This document shows, one piece after another, positions 23,518 to 34,772 of a DNA stretch of 64,000 bases; the first letter of the stretch is position 1; each line of letters begins with the position of its first letter. Made by a program: the position numbers and the translations under genes. Under the pieces are notes generated by a model. It was not told the origin of the DNA. It made no database searches and saw only the letters and a list, made by a program, of their open reading frames with translations. The stretch is from the NCBI GenBank assembly GCA_013368325.1, contig JAACJK010000004.1, positions 620,001 through 684,000 on the forward strand, written 5' to 3'. The DNA comes from Ephemerocybe angulata (lineage: Eukaryota; Basidiomycota; Agaricomycetes; Agaricales; Psathyrellaceae).

Positions 23518-23902
23518 ATGCCCAAGAGGAGAAAATCAAGCCCGCGCCACGGCAAGAATATCTCCAAACCTCCCTTGACCGCGAGCTGACCAAATGTTCA
23601 GAACCGACTGGAAGCTCTCTGTTCGACGGATCTTCGAATTTCAGCATCTCGGAGCTACATGCAACGCAATCGGGGAGAGACATCAACTACGCGCATACCG
23701 TCCAAAATATCACGATCGTCAACCAACAGGTGCGTTTACTCTCCTTCCAGGGTAATAGGCCATTCCTAACTCTCGTTCCATACTATCCTCATCTTCCCAT
23801 GTCCTTCAGCCCCTCTCTCAAATCCAAACCTTCGCTGCGGGAGTCTTTGCAGGCTCTGCCATGACCGTTTTATTTGGGAGCCCCGACCACATCTCGACTT
23901 GA
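23518..23902 (+). CDS. Small membrane protein, SSNF-motif family member 1
   Basis: Exons 23518-23551, 23602-23729, 23810-23902; 84 residues. The basic N-terminus (MPKRRKSSPRHEP) is followed by SLFDGSSNFSISEL, a GRDINYAHTVQNITIVN segment, and a C-terminal hydrophobic helix (FAAGVFAGSAMTVLFG) with a short polar end. The first intron uses a GC donor (GCAAGA) with a TTCAG acceptor. Two relatives, at 24636-25048 and 38482-38857, share exon number, intron phases and both motifs, which supports this model strongly. I do not recognise the family. The AGxxAGSAM helix resembles glycine-zipper membrane segments of fungal cell-death executors. The SNFxI segment could be an oligomerisation motif. Both ideas are inference. 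Confidence 0.75.
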
Positions 23903-24635
23903 AGCACACTGAGTACTAGCACCCTCCAAAGGGGTGCAATCTGCGCATGGGTCCATGACGTGCCAGTTGCTAGACTTTTTCTTCGAGTAGGGGACTCGTT
24001 GTGTATTACGGCGGTCCACGATCCCGTGCCACTACATATTCACCGAGTCCTAGCGGGCTGTGCTGTCGCAGGGGCTACAACTTCAAGAGCACCGGGTAAT
24101 TTCCGGGGCTCAGGAGTTCCCCCACGTCCCCCGGGAAGGAATAGATGATCACCGCCCTTGTTATACTTGCAATCTTACGACCTAATTCCCCTGATATAAG
24201 ACTCCCCATTATCCGATTTGTATCCGATGTTATACATGTTTAAACAGTACTCCTCAAGGCTCATTCACTGAAATATATTATAATAAGCGCCCAAACCCCT
24301 CCCTTTTGTGTAGTCATGCCAGGCCCGCCGCCCGAGGGGGCTCATCCTCCGAGTCACCCAATTGTGCGGAGCGAATGAAAGTCGGGTAAAAGCCTATACT
24401 GCCCCACCCAGCGCCTTGTGCTGACACGACGCAGTTCCCTGCAATGAAGTTGGCCGTGCGATACTAATGACAGACATAACCTATTGAATAGCTAGTCCCC
24501 ACGCCCAATGCAGCGAGGGTGGAGATACATTATAGATAAGTAGTTCCACAGCAATGTGGCGTCGTACTAGCTAGCTACAAATAAGCACCATTCCAACCAC
24601 ACTACCAGCTTTCCCCGGAGCTCCTCACATCCGCA
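23903..24635. other. Intergenic spacer
   Basis: No supported gene. The motif TAAGCGCCC occurs at 24284-24292. The 24500-24635 part is the likely promoter of the next small gene. Confidence 0.4.
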
Positions 24636-25048
24636 ATGCCCAAGCGAAAGAGGTCGCTGGCTCGACCTCCAGGTATGCCTGCTGATTAGTGCCCTTACAT
24701 CCACGCGCTGACCGCCTACTCTACTCACGCAGAGCCGCCTAGCAGGAGCTCCCTATTCGACGGATCGTCGAATTTCAGCATCTCCGAGCTTAGTGCGACA
24801 CAGGCCGGGGGAGACGTCAATTATTCGCATACCGTCCAGAACATCCAAGTCACCATTAACCAACAGGTGCGCGCCGAGCACAACCGAAAGCACTCACGCG
24901 AGTGCTTTCTCGTTACCCTCGGCCTATCTAATCCTCGTCCCCTTCCCTTCAGTCCCCATTCCATCTACAGACATTTGCCGCTGGTGCCCTCGCGGGCTCA
25001 GCCATGACCGTCGGTTTATTTGGGACCCCAGACCACAGCCTGCTCTAG
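24636..25048 (+). CDS. Small membrane protein, SSNF-motif family member 2
   Basis: Exons 24636-24672, 24733-24866, 24953-25048; 88 residues; all junctions GT-AG, phase 1 then phase 0 as in the other two members. The protein starts MPKRKRSLARPPEP, continues SLFDGSSNFSISEL, then GGDVNYSHTVQNI and VTINQQ, and ends in FAAGALAGSAMTVGLFG plus TPDHSLL. The single hydrophobic segment is about 17 residues and contains small-residue spacing (AGxxAGS) suited to helix packing. The neighbours are GTPase-WD40 genes on both sides. Conservation across three paralogues at splice sites and protein level shows that these are real genes. Function is unknown. Confidence 0.78.
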
Positions 25049-26538
25049 AGTTAGTTGAGAATGGATCATACAGTGACTCCCGTCGTACGCCCGAGACTCT
25101 CCTGACATGGTAGGTAACTCTGGGTGGAATCACTGATAGATCCCCTTCTCTTCGAGCGCAGGACACTTGGCTGGGATACGCAATGGATACAATTTCGGAT
25201 TGATGATCGTGGACCTCCGGCCAAGCCAGACGCAAGTTGTGTTGTCGTTGTGGGTTTTCCTAAAATAAAAAACATTTTTTCTCACCTTCCCTTCTCCCGT
25301 TCCAGTGCAGATCTGCTACTGTCCTTCTCGAGTCCCTTTGCCTGTTTTTCAACCTTCCGAACGTGCTCCAAATCGTCCTGCCCACTTCCCATTGAAAACG
25401 GAACTCATACCCTACATACTTGCCCTCTCCTTTCTCTATGACATCTATCTTCTCTTTGTACTCTTGTATCATCACTTGACCTGTGCTTCTGTATCGAGTT
25501 ACATGGCCTCTCGGCTCTCCATATCGTTGGTTTTGCCTATTTTGCTGCATCTGAAAGGATGCCACACGTACCCGCACACCATCGCCCCACCGCACATCCC
25601 ATGACAGGTTTTCCGGAGCCCCTATCGTACCGAGAGGGGATAAGATAACACTCAACTCCACCTCCCAACGCCGGGCGCTTACCCACGATCCACTAAGCGC
25701 CCACTGCGACCCCCCGCGTCTCCTTCAACCCGCCAACTTCCCACTCACCGCCCACCGAGCAACCGGTCGTCAAAGTAAAAACCGAGTCGCTACACATGAA
25801 TTCAAGCTACAGACGAGGCCAAAGATAAATACACGCTTAAATACAAGGACTATTCGTACAGTACAATTTGGATACAAGACAGGCGGAGACATGAAAGAGA
25901 TTGGGAGGTGCAAAGTGATGTATGGTATGTAATGGTATAGTGATGAAAGCGGACATGGTATGGAGTTTTGTAGTGAGATTGAAATAAACTGAGAACTGTA
26001 AAACGTGAAACTGAATTGGATACATGGGATGTGGTGGACGAACTAGAAATTGGGTTTGAGATACGAGGGTTAAGGGCGAGGTGGATGCGTGCATAGAAAC
26101 GAAGAGATTGGGTGATAACGTATAAATAATGTGGGTTTGAAAGGGATGCGGTGTATCAATCGAGCGCGCGCAAGTACAAGTCGATTTGGTCGTGAAACAA
26201 GTAAAGAGAGGAAAAACAGAATGGAAGGAGACCTGGCGTATGGAAGGGCCAGGTATTGCTTTTTGACTGCTCATGGGGAACGATATGGCACAAACGATTG
26301 AAAAGAGAAAGAGAAAGAGAAAGAGAAGGAAAATGTAATGGAATGGGATATGCTCATCTGTAGCGGGACGTAATCGGTCGGATCCTCTTTCATGCTTTCG
26401 TTCGTTCGTCGTTCATCATCCGCCCACCAACCCCTCCTCTCTATCCCCTCCCACCGCCCCGAAGGATCCACCCTCCCTCTTAGACTCGTCATGATACGCA
26501 CAACTCATCACTGCTAATTCGTCGTTCACCCCCCTTCC
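25049..26538. other. Intergenic spacer and 3' flank
   Basis: No supported gene. A compact inverted pair, GGGCGCTTA at 25673-25681 and TAAGCGCCC at 25694-25702, is separated by 12 nt. The part from about 25830 to 26538 is probably the 3' untranslated region of the gene on the complementary strand; it contains a short (GAAA)n-like run near 26303-26325. Confidence 0.4.
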
Positions 26539-29500
26539 CTAAACCCACCGCACAAAGCTCTCATAAGGCTTCTCCGCCTCCCTCCCTCCCCTCGCCACAC
26601 TATCCTTCAACTCCGGCCTCCCCTCCATAAACGGCACAAACGTCCCATGGTGGTCCTCATACCCCACCATATGCGCATGCTTTCCCACTCCCTTCGGCGG
26701 TCCTACACGAGCGTCAGCATACTGCACTCTTCTTTCCTTTCAACCCCCCAGAAAGAGGTTCAAAACAAAGGTTCAAGTAAAGGTAAAGAAAAAAGATAAA
26801 GAACCAATAGGCCAATCCGTAGGTAAAACAGAGACAGAGCAAACGAAAAACAGCAACGAAAGGCAACGCACCATTCCCATCCCTAGGATCCCTAGGATAC
26901 CCCGCCAACTCCGGCGGATACGCAAGCTGCTTCGGCGCATACACAACATACCCCGAATCCGTAAGATGATCTCCCCGACTATTCCAAAACCCATACCGCC
27001 TCTTTCCCTGCGTCCCCTGCCCCTGTCCTTGCGCCTGCACCTGCCCCTGCCCCTGCAACTGACTCGGGTTCCCATACACACTAGCCGGCGCCTGATGAGA
27101 CCCATGCTCCCTCCCCGGCGTCGAATACCCCAAATACTGCTGCTGCTGACCCTGCTGCTGCCCGCTGCCTTCTCGCACAGGCGTCCCATACCCCTGCGGA
27201 CCAGGCCCATACGTCCTCGAATACGGCGGCGGCGGCGACGCATACGCATCCCTCGCATCCCTCTCTCCGAGTCTCCCTCCCCCATCCCTCTCCCGCTCCC
27301 TACCATGCCCACCAACACCCCCCTCATCAGACCCCAAACTACTACTACTCCTATTCCCCCTCTCCGCCTTCACACTCAACCCCAGCCTCTCCCCCGCACC
27401 CCCACTCGGCGGCGTAGGGTACGCATTCACACTCCCAGTTCCAGTTCCACTTCCTCCAGCAACACCATACGCCCCCGCCCCCGCCCCCGAAGATACAGGA
27501 GGCGGCCCAGGCGGCGCACTCATATACGCAGGATACGAATTCCCCCTCGTCACCGACGGCGGCGTTCCCGCCCCGCCCAGAAAATTCGGCGCAGGAATCG
27601 GCACCTCTCCCCCATACCCCGGCACAGGGACCAACGGATCCCCCATCCTCCCGCCCGCCATCGAGGCAGACCCCGCCCTAGACCTCCCCTTCTCCTTCTC
27701 CCTCTCCCTCTCCCTCTCCCTCTCCCTCTCCTTCCCACCCTTACTCTTACTCTTACTCTTACTCTTCCCCCTCCTCCTCTCATCCGCCTCATCCGCATAC
27801 GCCTCATACTGGCTTTCCCTTTCCCTCTCCCTCTCCTTATCCTTCTCACTTGAATCGTAAGCATACCCCCTCCCCCGCTCCCTATCCTCCGACCCCCTCC
27901 GACTGCTCCCCGCAGGCGTGGGCGTCCCCGCCGCAGAAGCATAATGCGGCGGTGAGAAGTACGATGCGGACGGTGGTGGGGTTTGGTACGCTTCCCAGCC
28001 TCTCTGTGGGGTATTATTCGAAGAGCCCGAGCTTCCATGCTGCTGCTGCTGGGGATACGCCTGCGACTGCGACTGCGCCTGTGGTGCATACGCCTGACTC
28101 TGCGCCTGGGGATACGCCTGACTCTGACTCTGACTCTGCGATTGAGGATTCGGCTGGGCTTGAGCGTACGCCGAGTGCGAATGCGAAGCGCTAGAATGCC
28201 CGCGATGCGTTTTCTGCGCCTCAGCCTGCTGCGCAAGATGATACGGATACGGTCCACTCGTGTTCGCAGGCGGCGGGCTCCGCATAACATCCCTATCCCT
28301 ATCCCTATTTCCTCCTTCGTCACGCCCTCTTTCTTCCCTTCCGCTCTCTCTTCCGCCCTCCCTTCCACTCTCCCTTCCACTCTCCCTTCCGCCCTCCCTT
28401 CCACTCTCTCTCCCACTCTCCCTTCCACTCTCTCTTCCGCTCTCCCTTCCACTCTCCCGATCCCTTTCACGATCACGTTCCCTCCCACCCTCCTTCTCCC
28501 TCCCCCAATCCCCACTAACCCTACCACCCCACATCGGATTTGTATTCGCCCCCTCCCTGCCAGACCCATCGCGCTCCCAAAATCCCGCAGCCGTAACCCT
28601 CTGCACAGGCGGGTACGAGTTGCTATGCGGGTGCGCCGGTGGGTGCTGGTACCCCGATGCCGACGATGTACTAATACTACTATTTCCCCCAAGCCCCGAA
28701 GCAAATGTCGAAGAACCCGAAGTAAACGCTGAAGAACCCGAAGCCGATGTCGACGTCGACGCAGGATACGATGTCGATCTCGGCGGGGGCGTGCCCCGCG
28801 CGGGCGACGGCTGGCGCGAAACAGGTCTACTCCCACTCCCCGCGTTGCCATACCCATGCACCGACTCGTGCGACTGGCGCCTCGAACTCGACGCCGCCGC
28901 ATACGCGCTCGCAGACGACACCGCAGGGGCAGGGTATGTATTCGTGCGCGACGTAGAGGTAGACGATACCTCCGGAATAGTGCTAAGCACCGCTGGCGTG
29001 CTCGCATGGCGGCCAAGTGTAGAGGCAGGTGTACTCGACGCGCTCGTCGACGCCGACGACGACGACGTGTAGGTGCTCGAGCCGAGGGAGTGCGAGGCCG
29101 CGAGCTGGCGTGTATTACTGGAAGGCTTGGGCGTAGACGCGATAACGAGGGGCGAAAGGATGCTGCTCGGCTCGTCCGAGAGCTGGGGGACGCCGCTGAT
29201 CGACGAGGGCGGGGCGAGGGTGTTGGGCATAGATGCGTGCCTTGCAAGGCCCCCGGGGACAGCGCGATCAGGGGTGGGGGTCGGCGTGGAGGCGGGGGGG
29301 AGGTGCAGGCTGTGGAGGTGCGCATCGATCGAGGTCGATCCGAAGCGCTGGTAGTGCTCGGGCGTGCGCACGATCTTGGGCGAGAACGTCGGGCGGAGGG
29401 GGCCAGAGGATGTAAAACTCTCTCGTACGGGTCTTGGTGCGTCGTCCGATTCCGCCGAGCAGCTGCTGGTGGACGGCGAGGAGGGTGTGGACTCGTCGCC

Positions 29501-30007
29501 ATCACTATCGCCGCCACCTCCATCGTCGTCTTCGTCGTCGTCGTCATCGGAAAGGGGCTTGGGCGCCCATATCCACGGGGTCGTCTTGTGCACGGCGCCA
29601 GCGTCGTCGAGCCCCGCCACATACTCAGGTATCCCATTATACAAACTCTTGCTCGGATCCATGTTCTCCAGTCCAAGCGGGTTATCGCTGAGCTTGCTCG
29701 CCAGATACTCCTTGCTCGGCGCCTTGCTGCGTTTCTGGAACGGGTTCTGCTGCTGCTGGGCCGCCGCCGCTGCGTGCGCTTGGGCCGCGTACTGTGCCTG
29801 CGCCTGCTGCTGCTGCTGCGCGCGGAACATCGCCCAGTGGCCCGCGGGGATCCAGGGCACCTGTGCCTGGGGCGGGGCGCCCTGGTAGTGCGGGTTGGGC
29901 CGCCAGACGCCGTTCGTCCATGCCGCGGGGGGCACCCCCGGCGCACAGGGCGGCGCGGATCCGTTGAAGGGTACCGGCGGGCGCGCGTGGTTGGCGGAGT
30001 ACTGCAT
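26539..30007 (-). CDS. Low-complexity conserved basidiomycete protein of unknown function
   Basis: Exons, complement: 26539-26702 and 26872-30007, one 169-nt GT-AG intron; 1099 residues from the ATG at 30007. Conserved-looking blocks lie at both ends. The N-terminus has PPVPFNGSAPP, WIPAGHW and a KLSDNPLGLENM segment followed by TPWIWAPKPLSDDDD. The C-terminus has PPKGVGKHAHMVGYEDHHG. Between them is about 900 residues of disorder: poly-Gln/Ala, poly-Ser, an Arg/Glu/Ser tandem array (ESGR units, codons about 28320-28480), Gln-Ser-Tyr-Pro runs and KSKSKSK stretches. I recall proteins with these end blocks from other mushrooms, without a known function. The disorder and prion-like composition suggest an RNA- or condensate-linked role, but this is speculative. 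Confidence 0.7.
28315..28490 (-). repeat. In-frame trinucleotide-family tandem repeat (SGRE units)
   Basis: Coding minisatellite with a 12-nt period (complement TCCGCTCTCTCT-like, + strand CTCTCCCTTCCA variants). It produces about a dozen ESGR/EGGR units in the protein at 26539-30007 and is likely length-variable. Confidence 0.75.
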
Positions 30008-30327
30008 GCAAGGACCAGACCACAGGGCACCGCCACACAAGCCCCCTCCGCGTTGTGTGGCGATGTTTGCCGGGGGGCTGATGGCGCATCAGGGCGGGCG
30101 GGGCGGCAGCGTGAAAGCGGGGGAAGGTTGGGGGAAGGTATATACATCTACTTTCTTTTGGATGGACCGGAGAATGAATACTATATACAGCCTTAGCAGC
30201 TATGACAACAGTCACTCGTGAGTTAGGTATTTGGATAGGTATGGGCCGGTGGTCTCATTTTCTTCGAAGCGAGCGAGGAAAACATGTAATGTGATTGATA
30301 CAATTGCGTGACTGTGCTATTTCCTAG

Positions 30328-33159
30328 CTAAGTTCCATGAGGGACCGAAGTCAAGGAAGCCATATCCCACACCCTGATTGATTTGTCTTGCGACCCAGAG
30401 GCAATCCGCCTCCCATCCCTCGACAATGCTACAGCATAGACGGGATCGCTGTGCCCCTCCAAAACACTCCGGACATTTCCAGTCGAGGCATCCCACACCC
30501 TCAATGTTTTATCGTACGACCCAGAGATGATCCATGATCCATCCGGAGAAACTGCAACGGAGTTAGCAACACCGCTGTGGCCCTTCAAGACTTGCAGCAC
30601 CTTGCCTTCCAACCCATCCCACACCCTTACAATTCTGTCGGATGATCCCGTCACAATACATCGCCCGTTGTCCCCTGAGACTGCGATTGAGTGAACAGCG
30701 CTGCCGACCTTCAGAATATTGTGCGCTGTCCCTGTCAAGGCATCCCACACCCTTACTGTGCCATCCCACGATCCAGAAATAGCCTTGGCTCCGTCGCCCG
30801 AGAACACCGCAGAATAGATGTAGTTGGTGTGCCCCCCCAGGACACGCAAAACCTGGCCAGTCAATGTGTCCCATATCCTAACCGTCTTATCATTTGACCC
30901 CGAGAGAATCTGTGTCCCATCCTGCGAGAAGTTAACTGACCCAACCCAGTCAGTGTGTCCCACGAGCACCCTCTCAGTCCTGCCTGTCAACGCACTCCAC
31001 ACCCTCACCGTCCTATCGCCCGACCCGGAGACGATGTGCTCCCCATTCGGTGAAAATGCGACAGACGTGACGGTGTTGCTGTGCCCCTCCAAGAAAGCCT
31101 GCGCCTTGCCTGTTAGCGCATCCCAGACCCTCACTTTATCGTCGCTCGACCCAGAGACTATCTTCATTCCATCCCAGGAGAAAGCAACCGCGTTTACCTC
31201 TCGATTATGCCCCGTCAGTGGGGGAGGGGGTGGAGGAAGGCTGGGCAGAAAGATACCCTGAACACATTTCTTCCATTCCCGTTCAACCAGATCCTCCCGG
31301 ACCTTAAGCCGCTGAACCACTGTCGAGTGGAACTTGGCCATTTGCCCTGTCAGCGCGAGTGTAACCCCCGTTTGATAGAACGACTCGATGACCGTCGCCC
31401 AATCTCCAGGATGCGCCAGTATCTCAGGCTTGATGACACGGCCATCGAGACGCTCCCAGAAAACGGGGTTGTCCCCAAGCTTTCCCTCCCAGCTATCATT
31501 CAGACCCTCCCGCATGGCATCGAGGCTGGTGCACAAGGTCGCATAGAGAGTTCGAAAGCTCTCCTGGTCCTCCAAAAGCTGTTCAGACTCTCGAGATAGC
31601 CATTCATTCAACTCCCTCTCCTTCCCTTGCCTGATGTGTTTCCACTTCTCAATCTCCGCAGCAGCCTGCTCCGCATCCTGGCGAGCCTTCTGGTAATACT
31701 CCTCCACCCCCGATATCCAATCCTCCGTGTCTTTGAGGGATGCCTGCGTGTGTTTCAGTCGCGAACCGAGCCGCTGATCCACTGAAGGTGACACTCCCAA
31801 TGAAGGTCGTGCGCCCTTTGTTCCAAATTCATCCAGCCGCGCAGTTAAAGACTGTTCCAGCTCACGAAGCCCGTCGCGTTCCTGTCCCAAATAGACACGT
31901 TCCTCCTCCGCGATCTTCACGCGCTCCGTAATTTCCGCAAACCTTCCCTCAGCCTCATCGATCGCAGCGGACGCAGCTTCAAAGGCCGCGCGATCAGCCG
32001 CACACTCGTCCGCCACATCCAACGCTTCCCTCTCAAGATCGGCCACCATCTCGAGGACCTGCGCCGAGAACTTGTCAATGGTATCGAGGAGGCGTTGCCG
32101 CCGAGTTCGCGGGGTACGGACAGCCTCCGTTTGCGGAGGAGCAGCGTCGTTAGCTGTGGTTGGTGCTTGTTCAAATTTCTCCTGGAGTGGAAGAGCATGT
32201 AACTTCGCAGCGAGCTCATCCCGCTCCTTGGTCATCGCTGCCAACCTTTCTCTCAAAGTGGTATCCACTACCTGGGGTTGATCGATGAGTAAGTACGCCC
32301 TAACGATCCCGTATGACATCGGATACTTACTTGTCCGCTGAGGAGCTGAAACACGATATCCTGAGGGAGTGTATAGGCCGCTGATGTAGCCTCGCCCTCG
32401 ATAGGTAGGCCCGAGCGAAAACGACGTAGGTTGTACCCTCGATCTTCCCTCCCATCCTCTAGGTACTCCAAAAGGCTCTTGCCCGTCCTCCCACTAGCAT
32501 AAAGCCTTTCCTCCAAGTCCGCTACCTCCTCGACGCTGAATGGAGCTTCATTTTCAAATTCCATCCGATCCCAATATGCGGTGAGGCATGCGACTTGGGA
32601 GCTTTGGAAAACTCGCTCGAAAGCCTTCCTCGGCAGGACCGTGAGGTCGGACATGGTCATATCGTCTGTATTGAGAAAGAAGAGGGCATAGGCTATGGGC
32701 CCGAGACTGATAACACACATATTAGGCACTGATATATGGTGCGCAAAGGAATTAATACTCACCTGTTTTCCGCAATGTACTTTTCCAACTCGTTGAGTAT
32801 CCCCTCGGTTGTAGCATCCTTAGAATTCGCCAGGTTCCCGTCGAATCCAGGAGTGTCGAGGAAGGTCATGAACAGCCCACCAGACAGTGGTACCCTATAC
32901 TCCACAATCTCCGATGTAGGCTCGTCATCTGTGTACTCCCCGTGCGTACCACTGGCTGCATCGCATACGGCCCTGATAAACTGCAGCTTCGGTGTCATCA
33001 AGCGCCCTTGAGTCTACCAAAAGAGTTCACCCACAGTGGTCTTGCCGCTGTCAGCCTTTCCAATAACACTGAGTGAGCAATCGGTTAGTGCCACGTAACT
33101 TCCAAGAAGAGGAAAAAGGTCGCGTACGCAATCGTAGGCCCCTTCAGATCTTTCGACAT
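30328..33159 (-). CDS. NLR-like GTPase-coiled-coil-WD40 protein 2
   Basis: Exons, complement: 30328-32271, 32331-32706, 32763-32980, 33035-33068, 33128-33159; 867 residues. Exons 1-4 have the same lengths as in the copy at 18909-21743. The P-loop GKADSGKTTFI, switch I TSEIVEY, DTPGFDG and TAYWD are present. The coiled-coil region is nearly identical to that of the paralogue. The seven WD40 blades differ mainly in the residues just after each GH: NREVNAV for TNMVYAV, SNTVTSV for SNAVWSV, TDWVGSV for TGVVRSV. The last intron is inside the coding region before VVDTTLRERL. It shares its promoter palindrome with the other family members. Role as for copy 1. Confidence 0.88.
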
Positions 33160-33254
33160 CGTTCAGTGGTGTGTTGGTGGCAGGCAGAGGAGAAGCTCAG
33201 ATTGACGCATTCAGCTTATCCCTCGTCACAAGGCTCGCTGGCAATCGAACATCG

Positions 33255-33264
33255 TTATCGATAA
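33255..33264. promoter_or_regulatory. Palindromic double-GATA element
   Basis: TTATCGATAA followed by GCGCC, 96 bp upstream of the start at 33159 on the minus strand. A second, weaker copy (ATATCGATAA then GCGCC) lies at 33483-33492. Confidence 0.6.
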
Positions 33265-34042
33265 GCGCCGAGCAAGCCGTGAGCTGACACGAGGCGGCGA
33301 GGCCATTAGACTCTGCCCAATCGCAGGGCCAAATCTTCATATGGCCATGACACTTGAGTTATGATCCTTCTGCCAGAGACTTTGAATTCAAAGCGACGGC
33401 GCGGGGGCTGTGGGGCTCGCTGGATCTGGGAAGCCCCGGCTTAGGGAGAACCAGCGCGCAGGTTATCTTCACTGAGCAATCGATATCGATAAGCGCCGAG
33501 GGCTGGGCTGAACATGAGGCCTTCGCTGGGTGATCAGGAAGTGTGACGCTGTGACGGAGGATTCAAGACGCCGGCGAGACTGACGATACTATAGCCAGGG
33601 CGAATGTCGTTATTGCAATATTGAAAGAGAAGTGTCGCATGTAGCTCGCTATGGGGTCCGGAAAGGAAAGAGTTCAAGCTTTCAAGCGGGAATGGTTCGA
33701 GGTTGACCGTAATGCACAGCCACGCTCTCGTCAGACGAAGCGCCGTTTCAAAAGCCGCTCTGGTAAGCGCCCACGCCCAATTCCTCGCAAGCGTCTCACC
33801 AACCCCGGTCCCCTCAGTCTGCAGGCTTCAATAGGTCTGTCACTGTGTTCTATACCCGCGCCGCTAAAAATATGATTCTCTTTCTAGAGTAGCCTCACTT
33901 TGGAGAGAGAGGGCCAGGAGCGCATGTTGCGACGAGACCACCATTGACAGTACTCTATCGCCACACTTGCTGTCAGCAATTGCCATTGCCTAAGGAATGC
34001 TGCCACGGTGATATAAGGTCTCAGTTACCATACCTTCAAGAT

Positions 34043-34772
34043 GTGTGACAGCAATCAAGGGAAACCATCGACGCCGCGGGCACCTGGAGGATAATATATT
34101 GTGATATGGGCCTCAAATGGGCCTGCGAGTTGATGTATTCTGCTGTGAGGTCCTTCGCGTGACAGATATCCCTCTACCAGGCTTCAGCCAAACCATTCTG
34201 TCCTCGATTTTTGTTGGCCATACTTATGCTCAGCCATGAAATCGGCCTCCACAAACACATTGTCGCTCCTCCAGAGATCTACACCGTGCTGCCAGCGTTG
34301 TCAAATGGCAGTCCCTCCAAGCAAAAATCCACACTGAACGCGACATGACTTGTTACAGCCCTCCTCGTCGAGTGGTACGCCTCGCATTCTGCTCACTGAA
34401 CACTTTATCCTGCTTATAAGTTATCATCCCTGTTGAATTCTGCAGCAGGTTTCCAGTTGGGGTCGCGGCGCTTTTCATCAAGGTTTGAGTGCATAGTTCA
34501 ATTGTCGAAAGTTGAGGTGGCAGACATACACGGGTGTTATGTTTAATACAGCCCCCCTTGTATTATATTATGGTGGCCGTATTCAACACTTCGGAGGTCC
34601 TGGTCTTTTCCAGAATCCATGCATGGCAGCACAATACCTTTGCGTGCCTCTTAAGATAAACACAAGTAATAAAACATTGAGAGGCGATTGGGATCAGAGC
34701 AGTTTTGGAGAACTTCAACTAAAATCGTATCTAGCAAGATTACAATGCTATCTTATCGCTAATTTCCATCAG
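34043..34772. other. Intergenic spacer
   Basis: No supported gene. It is the 3' flank of the third GTPase-WD40 gene. Confidence 0.4.

Larger units (their letters stand above)
30040..34042. repeat. Large inverted repeat, right arm (partner 17975-22035)
   Basis: It mirrors 17975-22035. It contains the GTPase-WD40 gene 30328-33159 and its promoter, and on the left it runs into the 5' flank of the gene that starts at 30007. Because the 5' flank of that gene is found in the other arm without the gene, this arm looks ancestral and the left arm derived. Confidence 0.85.

Noticed and set aside
25837..26274. A 145-codon minus frame upstream of the low-complexity gene's stop
   Set aside because: Ser/Thr/Phe/Pro-rich translation of a probable 3' untranslated region; no start context or domain.
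27550..30147. An 865-codon minus frame and 250-450-codon plus frames over the low-complexity gene
   Set aside because: Arg/Pro/Ser-only composition from out-of-frame reading of the same repeats; the 26539-30007 frame has end blocks and a spliced last exon.
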